A stretch of 64,000 bases of DNA from positions 1 to 64,000 of the forward strand of contig URYN01000008.1 in the NCBI GenBank assembly GCA_900552135.1, given 5' to 3'. The stretch comes from an uncultured Clostridium sp. GTDB taxonomy: Bacteria > Bacillota > Clostridia > TANB77 > CAG-508. Numbering within the stretch: position 1 is the stretch's first letter; each line of letters starts with the position of its first letter. A program made the translations under genes and the position numbers. The notes beneath the pieces are model-generated. The model made no database searches. It saw only the letters and a list, made by a program, of their open reading frames with translations, and was not told the origin of the DNA. This document shows, piece after piece, positions 1 to 8,789 of the stretch.

Positions 1-143
1 GAAGGCTATGCCAACGCATAGCGAATGGAATACGCTATGTGGAAAATTTTAGGTGAATAAATTGATATTACCTCTTAAGTGGACGAAATAAGAGTCTACT
101 TAGGAGGTATTTATCTATGGCAAAATTTCAAAAAATAATATAA
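1..143 (+). other. Strong hairpins without a gene (possible structured leader or RNA end)
   Basis: Positions 5-22 form a 7-bp stem (GCTATGC/GCATAGC, loop CAAC). Its 3' arm can instead pair downstream (CATAGCG at 17-23 with CGCTATG at 33-39), so the two hairpins exclude each other. Positions 69-84 and 94-109 form a 16-bp stem with two G-U pairs. The distal arm contains AGGAGGT (102-108), followed 8 nt later by an 8-codon ORF (ATG at 117, stop at 141-143). The left part is cut by the window edge. I do not recognise a known RNA family. Bases 144-291 show nothing further. Confidence 0.4.
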
Positions 144-291
144 TAGTAAAAGAAATATATCAATATTGATTATGGGGAGAAAATATAGAGAGTTAGAGTG
201 AAAACTGAGTAAATGTGCAAAAAAAGAAGCCTTGCAAGTTTATTTAGTTATAAAATTGATAAATATACCGAAAATCACTCTACAATTACTG

Positions 292-320
292 TTGACTTTT
301 TCTATTTAAATAAGTATAAT
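292..320 (+). promoter_or_regulatory. Sigma-A promoter of aldolase gene
   Basis: TTGACT (292-297), a 17-bp spacer, and a perfect TATAAT (315-320). Transcription would start near 327, giving a leader of about 67 nt before the aldolase start at 394. Confidence 0.8.
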
Positions 321-393
321 CTAAATGAAAATTGTATGATTTAAGCATATATTTTTAATTATGATAAAAACTATATATATGGAGGTAATACAA

Positions 394-1281
394 ATGAATG
401 AGAAAATGTATGAAATTATGAGAGACGGAAGAGGATTTATTGCAGCGCTTGACCAAAGTGGTGGAAGCAGTGCAAAGACTCTAAAAAATTATGGAATAGA
501 TGAAAGTGAATATAGCTCAGAAGAGGAAATGTTTAATCTAATCCATGAAATGAGAAAAAGAGTTATGACAAGCAAAGTGTTCACAAATGAGCACATTTTA
601 GGAACAATTCTTTTCGAAAAAACAATGATGTCAGAAGTAAATGGAAAATTTACAGCAGATTATTTATGGGAAGAAAAGGGAATAGTTTCTTTCTTAAAAG
701 TTGATAAGGGATTAGCCGAAGAAAAAAATGGCGTAAAATTAATGAAAGAAATTCCAAATTTAAAAAAAGAAATAGAAGAAGCTAACAAAAAGCATGTATT
801 CGGAACTAAGATGAGATCTGTAATATATGAAGCAAACGAAGAAGGAATAAGAGACATTGTAAATCAACAATTTGAATTTGCAAAAACAATATGTGATGGT
901 GGATTAGTTCCAATAATCGAGCCAGAAGTAGACATACATTCAGAGCAAAAAGAACTTTGCGAAAAAATATTAAAAGATGAAATAATAATAAAATTAAAAG
1001 AATGGAATCCAGCAGACAAAATAATGTTCAAATTTACAATACCAACAGTTGCAAACCATTACTTAGATTTATATGATTATGACTGTGTTGTAAGAATTGT
1101 TGCTTTATCTGGTGGATACGAGATAGATGAAGCATGTGAATTACTTGCTAAAAACAATAGAATGATAGCAAGCTTCTCAAGAGCATTATTACAAGACTTA
1201 AATGCACATCAAACACAAGAAGAATTTGATACAGCATTAAACAATGCAATAGTAAAAATATACAATGCATCAATAGACTAA
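394..1281 (+). CDS. fda: Class I fructose-bisphosphate aldolase
   Basis: Cleaves fructose 1,6-bisphosphate to DHAP and glyceraldehyde 3-phosphate in cytosolic glycolysis, through a Schiff-base lysine and without metal. The 295-residue product matches the short bacterial class I family (about 295 aa). Visible family segments are FIAALDQSGGSSAKTL near residue 15, the IIEPEVDIHS segment, and MFKFTIP, which carries the expected Schiff-base lysine. The ATG at 394 is chosen over an in-frame ATG at 361 because GGAGG lies at 381-385, with correct spacing. The gene is monocistronic: its own promoter is upstream and a REP-like palindrome able to act as terminator follows the stop. Confidence 0.93.
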   Translation: MNEKMYEIMRDGRGFIAALDQSGGSSAKTLKNYGIDESEYSSEEEMFNLIHEMRKRVMTSKVFTNEHILGTILFEKTMMSEVNGKFTADYLWEEKGIVSFLKVDKGLAEEKNGVKLMKEIPNLKKEIEEANKKHVFGTKMRSVIYEANEEGIRDIVNQQFEFAKTICDGGLVPIIEPEVDIHSEQKELCEKILKDEIIIKLKEWNPADKIMFKFTIPTVANHYLDLYDYDCVVRIVALSGGYEIDEACELLAKNNRMIASFSRALLQDLNAHQTQEEFDTALNNAIVKIYNASID

Positions 1282-1283
1282 AA

Positions 1284-1313
1284 TCGCCCAATAGGGTCGC
1301 CCTTTTTTGGGCG
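1284..1313 (+). repeat. REP-like palindrome copy R1 (unpaired), likely terminator of fda
   Basis: TCGCCCAATAGGG...GGGCG element. It can fold as GCCCAA/TTGGGC around an inner GGG/CCC stem and contains a TTTTTT run. It diverges slightly from the other copies (GGGTCGCCC instead of GGGACGCCCC). It begins 2 nt after the aldolase stop codon, so it probably terminates that transcript. Confidence 0.7.
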
Positions 1314-1371
1314 CAAATTGGGGACGGAGAAGAAATTATACAATTAATTTTGAAAAAGGAGAAAAAATTAA

Positions 1372-1485
1372 ATGAACAAACCAGCAAACCGTTGTGGCTG
1401 TACACACACGCACACGTGCACACACCATACATTTTGCCAAATGCAAACCATAGTAAAATTTGCTAAGGTTTGTTTGCTATACTAA
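1372..1485 (+). CDS. Possible small Cys/His-rich peptide (37 aa)
   Basis: An ATG at 1372 is preceded by AAGGAG at 1356-1361. The 37-codon frame ends with TAA at 1483-1485. The peptide is rich in Cys and His in its first half (RCGCTHTHTCTHHTFC), a pattern that could bind a metal ion. The caution is that the DNA there is a CA-rich simple sequence, which produces Thr-His runs by itself. I do not recognise a family. It lies alone between the aldolase terminator and the pilin-like gene. Confidence 0.3.
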   Translation: MNKPANRCGCTHTHTCTHHTFCQMQTIVKFAKVCLLY

Positions 1486-1609
1486 GAATATAAAATTAAA
1501 GAGATGGAAATAGAGTAAAAAACTATTTCTGCTTTTTGTAGTTTAAATACTAAAAAATGAAGAGAGTCAACCTAGGAAAAAATAATAATTGGGAAGGAAT
1601 AACGCAAAG

Positions 1610-4600
1610 ATGACAAATAAAAAAGAGAGAGGAATTACTATCATTGCACTTGTTGTTACTATTGTAGTTTTGTTAATATTAGCAGGAGTAAGCATAAGCT
1701 TAATAATAAACAGAAATGAAATAATTTCAAAATCAGAAGTTGCAAAACAGAAAACTGAGATTGCTGATGAAAAGGAAAAAATAAACTTATCAGCAGTAGC
1801 AGCACAAACTAATAATGAAGAGGCTGTTATAAGAAGAAATGACTTTGACAAAGAGTTGAAAAAGTTCTTTAATGAAGATTACACACTAGAGCCAGATAGT
1901 GATGCTGAAGAGTATGAAGTAACTTTCAAAAAGAGCGGAAGAAAATATACGATAAAAAGTGGAATAACAAAGAAAAATTCGGATTACGAATTGAATAACA
2001 ATAATACAACATTTTCATCAAGCCCAAGTGGTTGGACGAATGGAAATGTAATAGTTAATGTAAAGACAACTATTCAAGAATACACATTGCAAACAAGTAA
2101 AGACGGTAAAAATTGGAATGATTCAAATGAACAAGCTTTTTCTACTAATGGAATTATGTATGCAAGACTGTGGAATGGAAGCGAATCTGTTTCAGAGTTG
2201 CAATATGAAGTAAAAAATATTGACAAAAATAATCCGAAAGTATCAGCAACAGCAATAAATACTAATAGCATAAAAATAAGTGCGTCAGATAGTGAAAGTG
2301 GAATAATAGGTTATGCAGTAACAACAAGTTCTACGAAACCAGAAAAATTTACAGGAGTCACGAATACAAAAAGTTTTGAAAATAGTACATCAAAATTAAC
2401 ACACAATACTACATATTATGTATGGATAAAAGATGAAGCAGGAAATACATCACAATATAGTTTAAAAACACCGGAATTAAAGGCTGGAAGTTTAAAATTA
2501 TCTAAGGCAACGACACAAACATCTGATGCAAGTGATGTAGTAAATAATATTGGCTCATATATAGGCAGTACAGTAACAAATTATACTCCTAATGGAGGAG
2601 ATAAAAATGTCGGATGGAAAATATTTTATGCAGGTAAATCAAATGCGGGAGATTCATCAGAGGCTGATCATATATATTTAATAGCAGATGATTGTATAGA
2701 CATAAAGAATTCAGCAGGGGAATATAATACACCCGTATCAGCAAATGGAAATCAGGTAGATGCATTAGTTGATGCTCCAAAATGTGCTGCACTTGCAACT
2801 ATCGAAAATGAAAGCTCGGGATATTCGGATGAAAATAGTTTAGCAAAAAATTGGTTAGATGGTAAAATAGGAGAAAGAAGTCAACCACTTAAATATTTAT
2901 TAAATACAACGGATTGGAAAAATTTATATGGCAATGAATATGCAGAATGGGCAATCGGAACCCCAATTGTAACAATGTTTTTGAAAAGTTGGAATTCTAA
3001 TGATGGCTATACGCAATATAAATATACATATAATGCTCAATATGATAGCTATGAGTTATCGGGAGGTATGTTTGCAATATCCTTTGATTCTAATAAAGAG
3101 GAATATAATGATACTTTATATTTTCCAAGTGTGGATAATAGTGTAAGAAATAATTGTTATGGTTACTGGATGATAGGACATAAAGATACGGATGGATTTC
3201 GTATGAGAACATGGTCAACAGTAATTAGTGAAAACGGAAAACATACATTAGAACTTTATACTTATGGAGAAAATACAGTAGGTTTTAGACCAGTAGTATG
3301 TTTAAACACTAATGTTAGATTACAAGCGGATGGAATGGACAGTAATGGAAAGGCAAAATATAAAATAGTTGAAACATCCAATGAAGAAACTACTTCACAA
3401 ACTTACACGAATGGTGAATGGAGTTCGCAAAATGTATATGCAACTCTTGTGAGTGGAACAACAGGAAGTGGAATAAGTACAAGTTATGAGAGTATTGCTG
3501 GCTCTGCACAGAATGTGACAGCAGGAACAACAAATACAAGTGAAATACAAACGGATGGAACAACAAAATTAAGAGTTAAAACTACTGATGGCACAAATAC
3601 AGTTTATAGTAATAATTATACTGTAAAAATAGATAAAACATCTCCGACTCCTGGAACACTTGCAATGAAACTAAACAGCAGTACTGGAGAAGAATATACT
3701 AGTGGAGCAACGAACAACAATATATATATACAATTAAACAATGGAAGTGATTCTACAAGCGGACAGAAAAGCAATGTATATAAATTAAAAGGGGTAACTG
3801 AAAGTGAGAATTTAACAGAAACTACAATAATTACAAATAAGGGAACTACAGTGGCAATAGTAACAACAGTAGATAATGCGGGAAATACAGCGACAAGAAC
3901 CTATAATATTACAAAACAATTGCCTAAACTTTCTACTCCAAAATTAACTGCAGATGGTCATTTAAAATTGACTTGGAATAGAGTTGAAAATGCAACAAAA
4001 TATGTTGTGCAAAGTATAGTAGAAACAGTTGAGGTTGAAAAAGACAAAACATCATATGATGCTTCAACAATGTATGGAAATTTAATGGGTAAAGTTCAGG
4101 TATTCAGTTCAATGGTAAGGATTAAGGCTGTTGGAGATGGTGTAAATTATGAAGATAGCAACTGGTCAGAAGCCGTATGGTTATATTATTGTTTATCTGG
4201 AGAAACTGAAATTGATATATATGATGAAGAAAAGAAAAAGAGAAGAAAGAAAAAATTAAAAGACTTAAAAGTTGGAGATAAAGTAATTTCATTTAATACA
4301 GAAACGAAAAAATGGGAAATAGATGAAGTACTAAATGATGATATGCACGAGGTTAAATTTGAGCTAAGTTATGATATATGGACTTTCTCCGATGGTACTC
4401 AAATAACAACGGTAAAGAAGCATGAATTCTACAATGTAAGTCAAGAAAAACTAATGTATATTGATGAGTGGAATATGGGAGATAAAATATACAAAGAAGA
4501 TGGAACAACACCAAGCTTAGTAAAACATGAGCAAATACAAAAGCCAATACGTCATTACACATTAATGACAAAGAACCATAACTATATAGCGAACGGTTGC

Positions 4601-4666
4601 TTATCTGGAACAAGAGAAATGAAGAAAATAAAAGTAGAAGATTTAAAACCAGTTGATATTGATTAA
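1610..4666 (+). CDS. Prepilin-like surface protein with C-terminal Hint (intein-like) domain
   Basis: A 1018-residue protein. The N-terminus is a short basic leader, a Gly (KKERG), then a hydrophobic helix (ITIIALVVTIVVLLILAG) like type IV prepilins. The usual Glu at +5 is Ala, as is common in clostridial relatives. A pilin-like segment (to about residue 120) is followed by an Ig/FN3-like repeat, a domain typical of clostridial surface proteins (about 290-600), further Ig-like domains, then a Hint domain (about 861-996). The Hint domain has Cys861 (YYCLSGETE), His938 (VKKHEFY) and an ending NHNYIANGC, with a tail of about 22 residues. The canonical terminal His-Asn is not visible, so N-terminal autocleavage is more plausible than full splicing. 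ATG 1610 is preferred over an upstream TTG because GGAAGGA lies at 1592-1598. The next gene follows by 15 bp. Function is inferred: an exported, possibly self-processing adhesin or pseudopilin. Confidence 0.8.
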   Translation: MTNKKERGITIIALVVTIVVLLILAGVSISLIINRNEIISKSEVAKQKTEIADEKEKINLSAVAAQTNNEEAVIRRNDFDKELKKFFNEDYTLEPDSDAEEYEVTFKKSGRKYTIKSGITKKNSDYELNNNNTTFSSSPSGWTNGNVIVNVKTTIQEYTLQTSKDGKNWNDSNEQAFSTNGIMYARLWNGSESVSELQYEVKNIDKNNPKVSATAINTNSIKISASDSESGIIGYAVTTSSTKPEKFTGVTNTKSFENSTSKLTHNTTYYVWIKDEAGNTSQYSLKTPELKAGSLKLSKATTQTSDASDVVNNIGSYIGSTVTNYTPNGGDKNVGWKIFYAGKSNAGDSSEADHIYLIADDCIDIKNSAGEYNTPVSANGNQVDALVDAPKCAALATIENESSGYSDENSLAKNWLDGKIGERSQPLKYLLNTTDWKNLYGNEYAEWAIGTPIVTMFLKSWNSNDGYTQYKYTYNAQYDSYELSGGMFAISFDSNKEEYNDTLYFPSVDNSVRNNCYGYWMIGHKDTDGFRMRTWSTVISENGKHTLELYTYGENTVGFRPVVCLNTNVRLQADGMDSNGKAKYKIVETSNEETTSQTYTNGEWSSQNVYATLVSGTTGSGISTSYESIAGSAQNVTAGTTNTSEIQTDGTTKLRVKTTDGTNTVYSNNYTVKIDKTSPTPGTLAMKLNSSTGEEYTSGATNNNIYIQLNNGSDSTSGQKSNVYKLKGVTESENLTETTIITNKGTTVAIVTTVDNAGNTATRTYNITKQLPKLSTPKLTADGHLKLTWNRVENATKYVVQSIVETVEVEKDKTSYDASTMYGNLMGKVQVFSSMVRIKAVGDGVNYEDSNWSEAVWLYYCLSGETEIDIYDEEKKKRRKKKLKDLKVGDKVISFNTETKKWEIDEVLNDDMHEVKFELSYDIWTFSDGTQITTVKKHEFYNVSQEKLMYIDEWNMGDKIYKEDGTTPSLVKHEQIQKPIRHYTLMTKNHNYIANGCLSGTREMKKIKVEDLKPVDID

Positions 4667-4681
4667 GAGTGAGGAGAAGAA

Positions 4682-5179
4682 ATGAAAGGTAAAAAAATAA
4701 TTTTATGTGTTATTTGTGTGGCAGTAATATTATCAATAATTATCGCATTTGGAGTAAGCCAAAAAGATAATACAAAAGACAAAGCAAATGAAGAAAATCA
4801 GAATAATATGCAAATAGAATTACAAGAAGGCAGCAAAATTGATGTAAAAAATCTTGAAAATGCAAAAATTGAAAATGGAATGAAAGTAAACAATTCTCCA
4901 AAAGCTCAAGAAGAAAAGATAGTAGAAAATCTTAAATATTCAGAATTTTCGATGGATTCTAAGAATGGAGAAAGCAATTTTAGAGTAAGAGTTACAAATG
5001 TAGGAAAAGAAAAAACGGAAGAACAATATGTAAAAGTAACATGCTTAGATGTAAATGGAAAATCGATTGGAGAAATTTATTTATTAGTTTCAGAGCTTAA
5101 GCCAGGTGAATCGATAAGTGCAACAGCAAATATAGCAGATGATTATATAAATTTATATGATTATGAAATTTCAAAATAA
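4682..5179 (+). CDS. Membrane-anchored FxLyD-like protein
   Basis: 165 residues: one N-terminal transmembrane helix or uncleaved signal (about 7-25), a charged Asn/Glu/Lys-rich linker, and a C-terminal beta-sandwich-like region. In that region the pattern FRVRVTNVG...GKSIGEIYLLVSELKPGES resembles FxLyD/DUF-type extracellular domains. GAGGAG lies just before the ATG. It sits 15 bp behind the prepilin-Hint gene and ahead of a terminator, so the two are probably co-transcribed and the protein may be an accessory of the same surface structure. The family assignment is tentative. Confidence 0.6.
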   Translation: MKGKKIILCVICVAVILSIIIAFGVSQKDNTKDKANEENQNNMQIELQEGSKIDVKNLENAKIENGMKVNNSPKAQEEKIVENLKYSEFSMDSKNGESNFRVRVTNVGKEKTEEQYVKVTCLDVNGKSIGEIYLLVSELKPGESISATANIADDYINLYDYEISK

Positions 5180-5198
5180 AAAATAAAAACAAAAAAGT

Positions 5199-5237
5199 AA
5201 ACTAATAGTTGTAAAACTATTAGTTTTTTGATATGAT
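5199..5237 (+). promoter_or_regulatory. Composite terminator-promoter module A (before adhE)
   Basis: A perfect 12-bp hairpin (5199-5210 with 5215-5226) and a T-tract (5224-5229) form a terminator for the pilin operon. The loop region supplies TTGTAA (5209-5214); 17 bp later comes TATGAT (5232-5237), a promoter for adhE with a leader of about 28 nt. Confidence 0.7.
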
Positions 5238-5271
5238 AGGCGTAAATTTAGAACATAAGGAGGATTTTTTA

Positions 5272-7878
5272 ATGAGTGAATACGAATGTGTTGGCAGCGT
5301 TGAAACTTTGGCAAAGACACTAGAGAGAGTTAAGAATGCACAAAAGGAATTTTCGAAATATTCACAAGAGCAGGTAGATAAAATATTTCAGGCTGCGGCT
5401 ATTGCTGCGAATGAAGCTAGAATTCCACTTGCTAAGATGGCAGTAGAAGAGACTGGAATGGGAATAGTAGAAGATAAAGTAATTAAGAACCATTATGCGG
5501 CAGAATATATATATAATAAATACAAAAATGAAAAAACTTGTGGAGTAATTTATCAAGATGATAGTTATGGAATTAAGAAGATAGCTGAGCCAGTTGGCAT
5601 TGTAGCTGCTGTTATTCCTACAACTAACCCAACTTCTACGGCAATTTTTAAAACTTTAATTGCACTAAAAACTAGAAATGGAATTATAATTAGCCCTCAC
5701 CCAAGAGCTAAAAAGTCTACGATTGAAGCTGCAAAAACTGTTTTGGAAGCAGCAGTAAAGGCAGGTGCTCCAGAAGGCATTATTGCATGGATTGATGTTC
5801 CATCTCTTGAGCTTACTAATATGTTAATGCAGTCTGCTGACATAATACTTGCAACTGGTGGACCTGGCATGGTTAAGTCTGCTTATTCTAGTGGAAAGCC
5901 AGCTCTAGGCGTTGGTGCAGGAAATACTCCTGCTGTTATTGACGAGAGTGCTAATGTAATTTTGGCAGTAAACTCTATTATACATTCTAAAACATTTGAT
6001 AATGGAATGATTTGTGCTTCTGAGCAATCTGTAATAGTAAGCGACAAGATTTATGATAAGGTAAAAGACGAATTTGTTAAAAGAGGATGTTACATATTGA
6101 ATCCCGAAGAGACTGAAAAAGTTCGTAAGACTATAATTATAAACGGAGCCTTGAATGCTAAAATAGTTGGTCAAAAGGCACACACAATCGCAGAACTTGC
6201 CGGAGTTAGTGTTCCAGAAAATACTAAAATTTTAATCGGAGAGGTTGAAAGCGTGGATTTATCTGAAGAATTTGCTCACGAAAAATTGTCTCCTGTACTT
6301 GCAATGTATAAATCAAGCAGTTTTGACGATGCGCTTGAAAAGGCATATAGATTGATAGAAGATGGCGGACTCGGACACACCTCATCTTTATATGTAAATA
6401 CTGTTACAGAAAAAGAAAAAATAGAAAAATTTTATAGTAAAATGAAAACTTGTAGAGTTTTAGTAAACACACCATCATCACAAGGTGGAATTGGTGATTT
6501 GTATAATTTTAAACTTGCTCCATCATTAACACTTGGCTGTGGAACTTGGGGTGGAAATTCAGTTTCAGAAAATGTTGGAATTAAACATCTATTAAATATA
6601 AAAACAGTAGCCGAAAGGAGAGAAAATATGCTTTGGTTTAGAGCGCCTGAAAAGGTTTATATGAAGAGAGGTTGCTTGCCTGTAGCCTTAGAAGAACTTA
6701 AAAACGTAATGAATAAGAAGAGAGTATTTATAGTAACAGATACATTCTTATATGAAAATGGTTATACAAAAGTTGTAACAGATAAATTAGATGAGATGGG
6801 AATTGTTCACGAAACATTCTTCAATGTTGCTCCAGACCCAACTCTTGCTTGTGCAAAAGAAGGTGCTAAATTGATAGATGCCTTCAAACCAGATTGCATT
6901 ATAGCAATAGGTGGTGGTTCTGCAATGGATGCAGCAAAAATAATGTGGGTTCTATACGAGCATCCAGAAGTAGACTTCCTAGACATGGCAATGAGATTCA
7001 TGGATATTAGAAAAAGAGTTTATACCTTCCCTAAAATGGGCGAAAAAGCTTACTTTATAGCAGTTCCAACATCAGCAGGAACAGGTTCAGAGGTAACGCC
7101 ATTTGCGGTAATAACAGACGAAACAACAGGTCAAAAATATCCACTTGCAGACTATGAATTGCTTCCTAAGATGGCAATAGTAGACGCCGACATGATGATG
7201 AATGCTCCAAAAGGACTAACATCTGCATCTGGAATTGATGCCTTAGTTCATTCAATAGAAGCATATGTTTCTATGATGGCAACTGAATTTACAGACGGCC
7301 TTGCAATAGAAGCAATCAAGACAATATTTGAATATTTGCCAAGAGCTTATGAAAATGGTGCAAACGATCCAGAGGCAAGAGAGAAAATGGCAAACGCAGC
7401 AACTATGGCTGGTATGGCATTTGCAAATGCTTTCTTAGGAATATGCCATTCAATGGGACATAAATTAGGTGCTTACCACCATTTAGCACACGGAGTTACA
7501 GTTGGTTTAGTATTAGATGAGGTAATGAGATTTAATGCAGAAGAAGTTCCAACAAAAATGGGAACATTTCCACAATACGAGTATCCACATGCCTTAAGAA
7601 GATATGCAGAAATAGCAGATAGCTTAAACTTAGGCGGAAACACAGACCAAGAAAAACTAGAAAGATTGATAAATAAAATAGACGAATTAAAAGAGAGAGT
7701 CGGATTCAAAAAAAAAATAAAAGACTATGGAATTTCAGAAGAAGATTTCTTATCAACATTAGACGAGATGAGCGAAAAAGCATTTGACGACCAATGTACA
7801 GGAGCAAACCCAAGATACCCATTAATAAGCGAAATAAAAGAAATTTATTTAAAAACATATTATGGAGGTGAAAGATAA
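5272..7878 (+). CDS. adhE: Bifunctional acetaldehyde-CoA/alcohol dehydrogenase
   Basis: 868 residues, the normal AdhE length. The N-terminal half is a CoA-acylating acetaldehyde dehydrogenase with catalytic Cys248 (DNGMICASEQ). The C-terminal half is an iron-dependent alcohol dehydrogenase (GGGSAMDAAK nucleotide-binding motif; metal ligands in HSMGHKLGAYHHLAHG). It reduces acetyl-CoA to ethanol with two NADH and forms spirosomes in known relatives, so the organism probably ferments to ethanol. The ATG at 5272 is chosen over an in-frame ATG at 5233 because AAGGAGGA lies 7-8 nt upstream. It has its own promoter (module A) and its stop overlaps the next start (TAATG). Confidence 0.97.
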   Translation: MSEYECVGSVETLAKTLERVKNAQKEFSKYSQEQVDKIFQAAAIAANEARIPLAKMAVEETGMGIVEDKVIKNHYAAEYIYNKYKNEKTCGVIYQDDSYGIKKIAEPVGIVAAVIPTTNPTSTAIFKTLIALKTRNGIIISPHPRAKKSTIEAAKTVLEAAVKAGAPEGIIAWIDVPSLELTNMLMQSADIILATGGPGMVKSAYSSGKPALGVGAGNTPAVIDESANVILAVNSIIHSKTFDNGMICASEQSVIVSDKIYDKVKDEFVKRGCYILNPEETEKVRKTIIINGALNAKIVGQKAHTIAELAGVSVPENTKILIGEVESVDLSEEFAHEKLSPVLAMYKSSSFDDALEKAYRLIEDGGLGHTSSLYVNTVTEKEKIEKFYSKMKTCRVLVNTPSSQGGIGDLYNFKLAPSLTLGCGTWGGNSVSENVGIKHLLNIKTVAERRENMLWFRAPEKVYMKRGCLPVALEELKNVMNKKRVFIVTDTFLYENGYTKVVTDKLDEMGIVHETFFNVAPDPTLACAKEGAKLIDAFKPDCIIAIGGGSAMDAAKIMWVLYEHPEVDFLDMAMRFMDIRKRVYTFPKMGEKAYFIAVPTSAGTGSEVTPFAVITDETTGQKYPLADYELLPKMAIVDADMMMNAPKGLTSASGIDALVHSIEAYVSMMATEFTDGLAIEAIKTIFEYLPRAYENGANDPEAREKMANAATMAGMAFANAFLGICHSMGHKLGAYHHLAHGVTVGLVLDEVMRFNAEEVPTKMGTFPQYEYPHALRRYAEIADSLNLGGNTDQEKLERLINKIDELKERVGFKKKIKDYGISEEDFLSTLDEMSEKAFDDQCTGANPRYPLISEIKEIYLKTYYGGER

Positions 7879-8639
7879 TGGAATTTAATTTAACAAATCC
7901 AATAGCAGAAAGAAAAACAAAAACTGTTTACAGAGACGGAGATAAGACGATAAAATTATTCGTAGAAAACTACTCAAAGGCTAACATTCTAAATGAAGCG
8001 TTAATTCAGTCAAGAGTAGAGGAAAACACAGATTTAAAAATATCTAGATTACTAGAGGTAAGCAAGATTCAAGACAGATGGGCTTTGATTACTGAATATG
8101 TAGAAGGTACTCCACTAGATGTTCTAATGAAAGAATATCCTGAAAAAGAGGAAGAATATTTAGAATTTTTTGTAAATGTTCAGATGGAAGTACTATCTAA
8201 AAGAGTTCCACTATTAAACAGAACAAAAGATAAGTACAAAAGAAAATTGACAGAGGCTCAAAACATAGATGAGAATGCAAAGTATGAATTACTTCAAAGA
8301 CTAGAAGGAATGAAAAATCATGACAAGTTATGTCATGGGGACTTCGTTCCAAGCAACATAATTGTAAAAGAAAATGGAGATTATTCTATAATAGATTGGT
8401 CACATGCAACAATAGGAAATGCATCAGGAGATGTAGCAAATACTTTCTTACTATTCACAACAGAGCAAAAATCTGAATTAGCAGAAAAATATGTTGAACT
8501 ATACTGCAAAAAAACTGGAACTGATAAAAAAGAAATTCAGAGATGGATTCCAATAGTTGCAGCAGTTAGAAAAACATATAACAAGCCAGAAGAACAAGAA
8601 TTCTTGAATAACTGGATAAACATAGTAGATTTTCAATAA
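7878..8639 (+). CDS. APH/choline kinase-family phosphotransferase
   Basis: 253 residues of the aminoglycoside phosphotransferase/choline-kinase fold. The Brenner motif HGDFVPSNIIV is followed by the metal-binding IIDWSHATIG, with the N-lobe in residues 1-95. The natural substrate cannot be read from sequence; a small hydroxylated metabolite is as likely as an antibiotic. Its ATG overlaps the adhE stop by one base, and GGAGGTG lies at 7864-7870, so translation is coupled to adhE. Confidence 0.8.
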   Translation: MEFNLTNPIAERKTKTVYRDGDKTIKLFVENYSKANILNEALIQSRVEENTDLKISRLLEVSKIQDRWALITEYVEGTPLDVLMKEYPEKEEEYLEFFVNVQMEVLSKRVPLLNRTKDKYKRKLTEAQNIDENAKYELLQRLEGMKNHDKLCHGDFVPSNIIVKENGDYSIIDWSHATIGNASGDVANTFLLFTTEQKSELAEKYVELYCKKTGTDKKEIQRWIPIVAAVRKTYNKPEEQEFLNNWINIVDFQ

Positions 8640-8658
8640 AAATTTTATAAAGATATAA

Positions 8659-8724
8659 GAGGGATTGATGCAAAATTAGGCTACTCAAAAGCGGCTTGGA
8701 GATTTGCACTGTTCCTCTTATAAT
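8659..8724 (+). ncRNA. Unassigned structured element / promoter upstream of cysE
   Basis: An 8-bp outer stem (ATAAGAGG / CCTCTTAT) encloses a second helix (GCAAAAT / ATTTGC) and a G-rich loop with GGCT/AGC pairing options. It may be a small RNA or leader domain. The same bases hold a possible promoter: TTGGAG (8696-8701), 17 bp, TATAAT (8719-8724), again with the hairpin over the promoter. I could not match it to a riboswitch class. Confidence 0.35.
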
Positions 8725-8789
8725 TTATAAAAACTATATTTAATGAAACCTTTGAACGAGAAATTCATATAATATATTGGGTGATTATT

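Noticed and set aside
117..143. Eight-codon leader peptide
   Set aside because: Good ribosome site, but too short to judge and no regulated downstream gene follows directly; mentioned with the hairpins only.
1443..1472. Terminator hairpin around CAAACC/GGTTTG
   Set aside because: Stem broken by mismatches and no clear T-tract; partly inside the possible small ORF.
8659..8724. c-di-GMP (GEMM) riboswitch upstream of cysE
   Set aside because: GATGCAAAATTAGG only superficially resembles the GEMM core. The first helix with its GNRA tetraloop receptor is missing.
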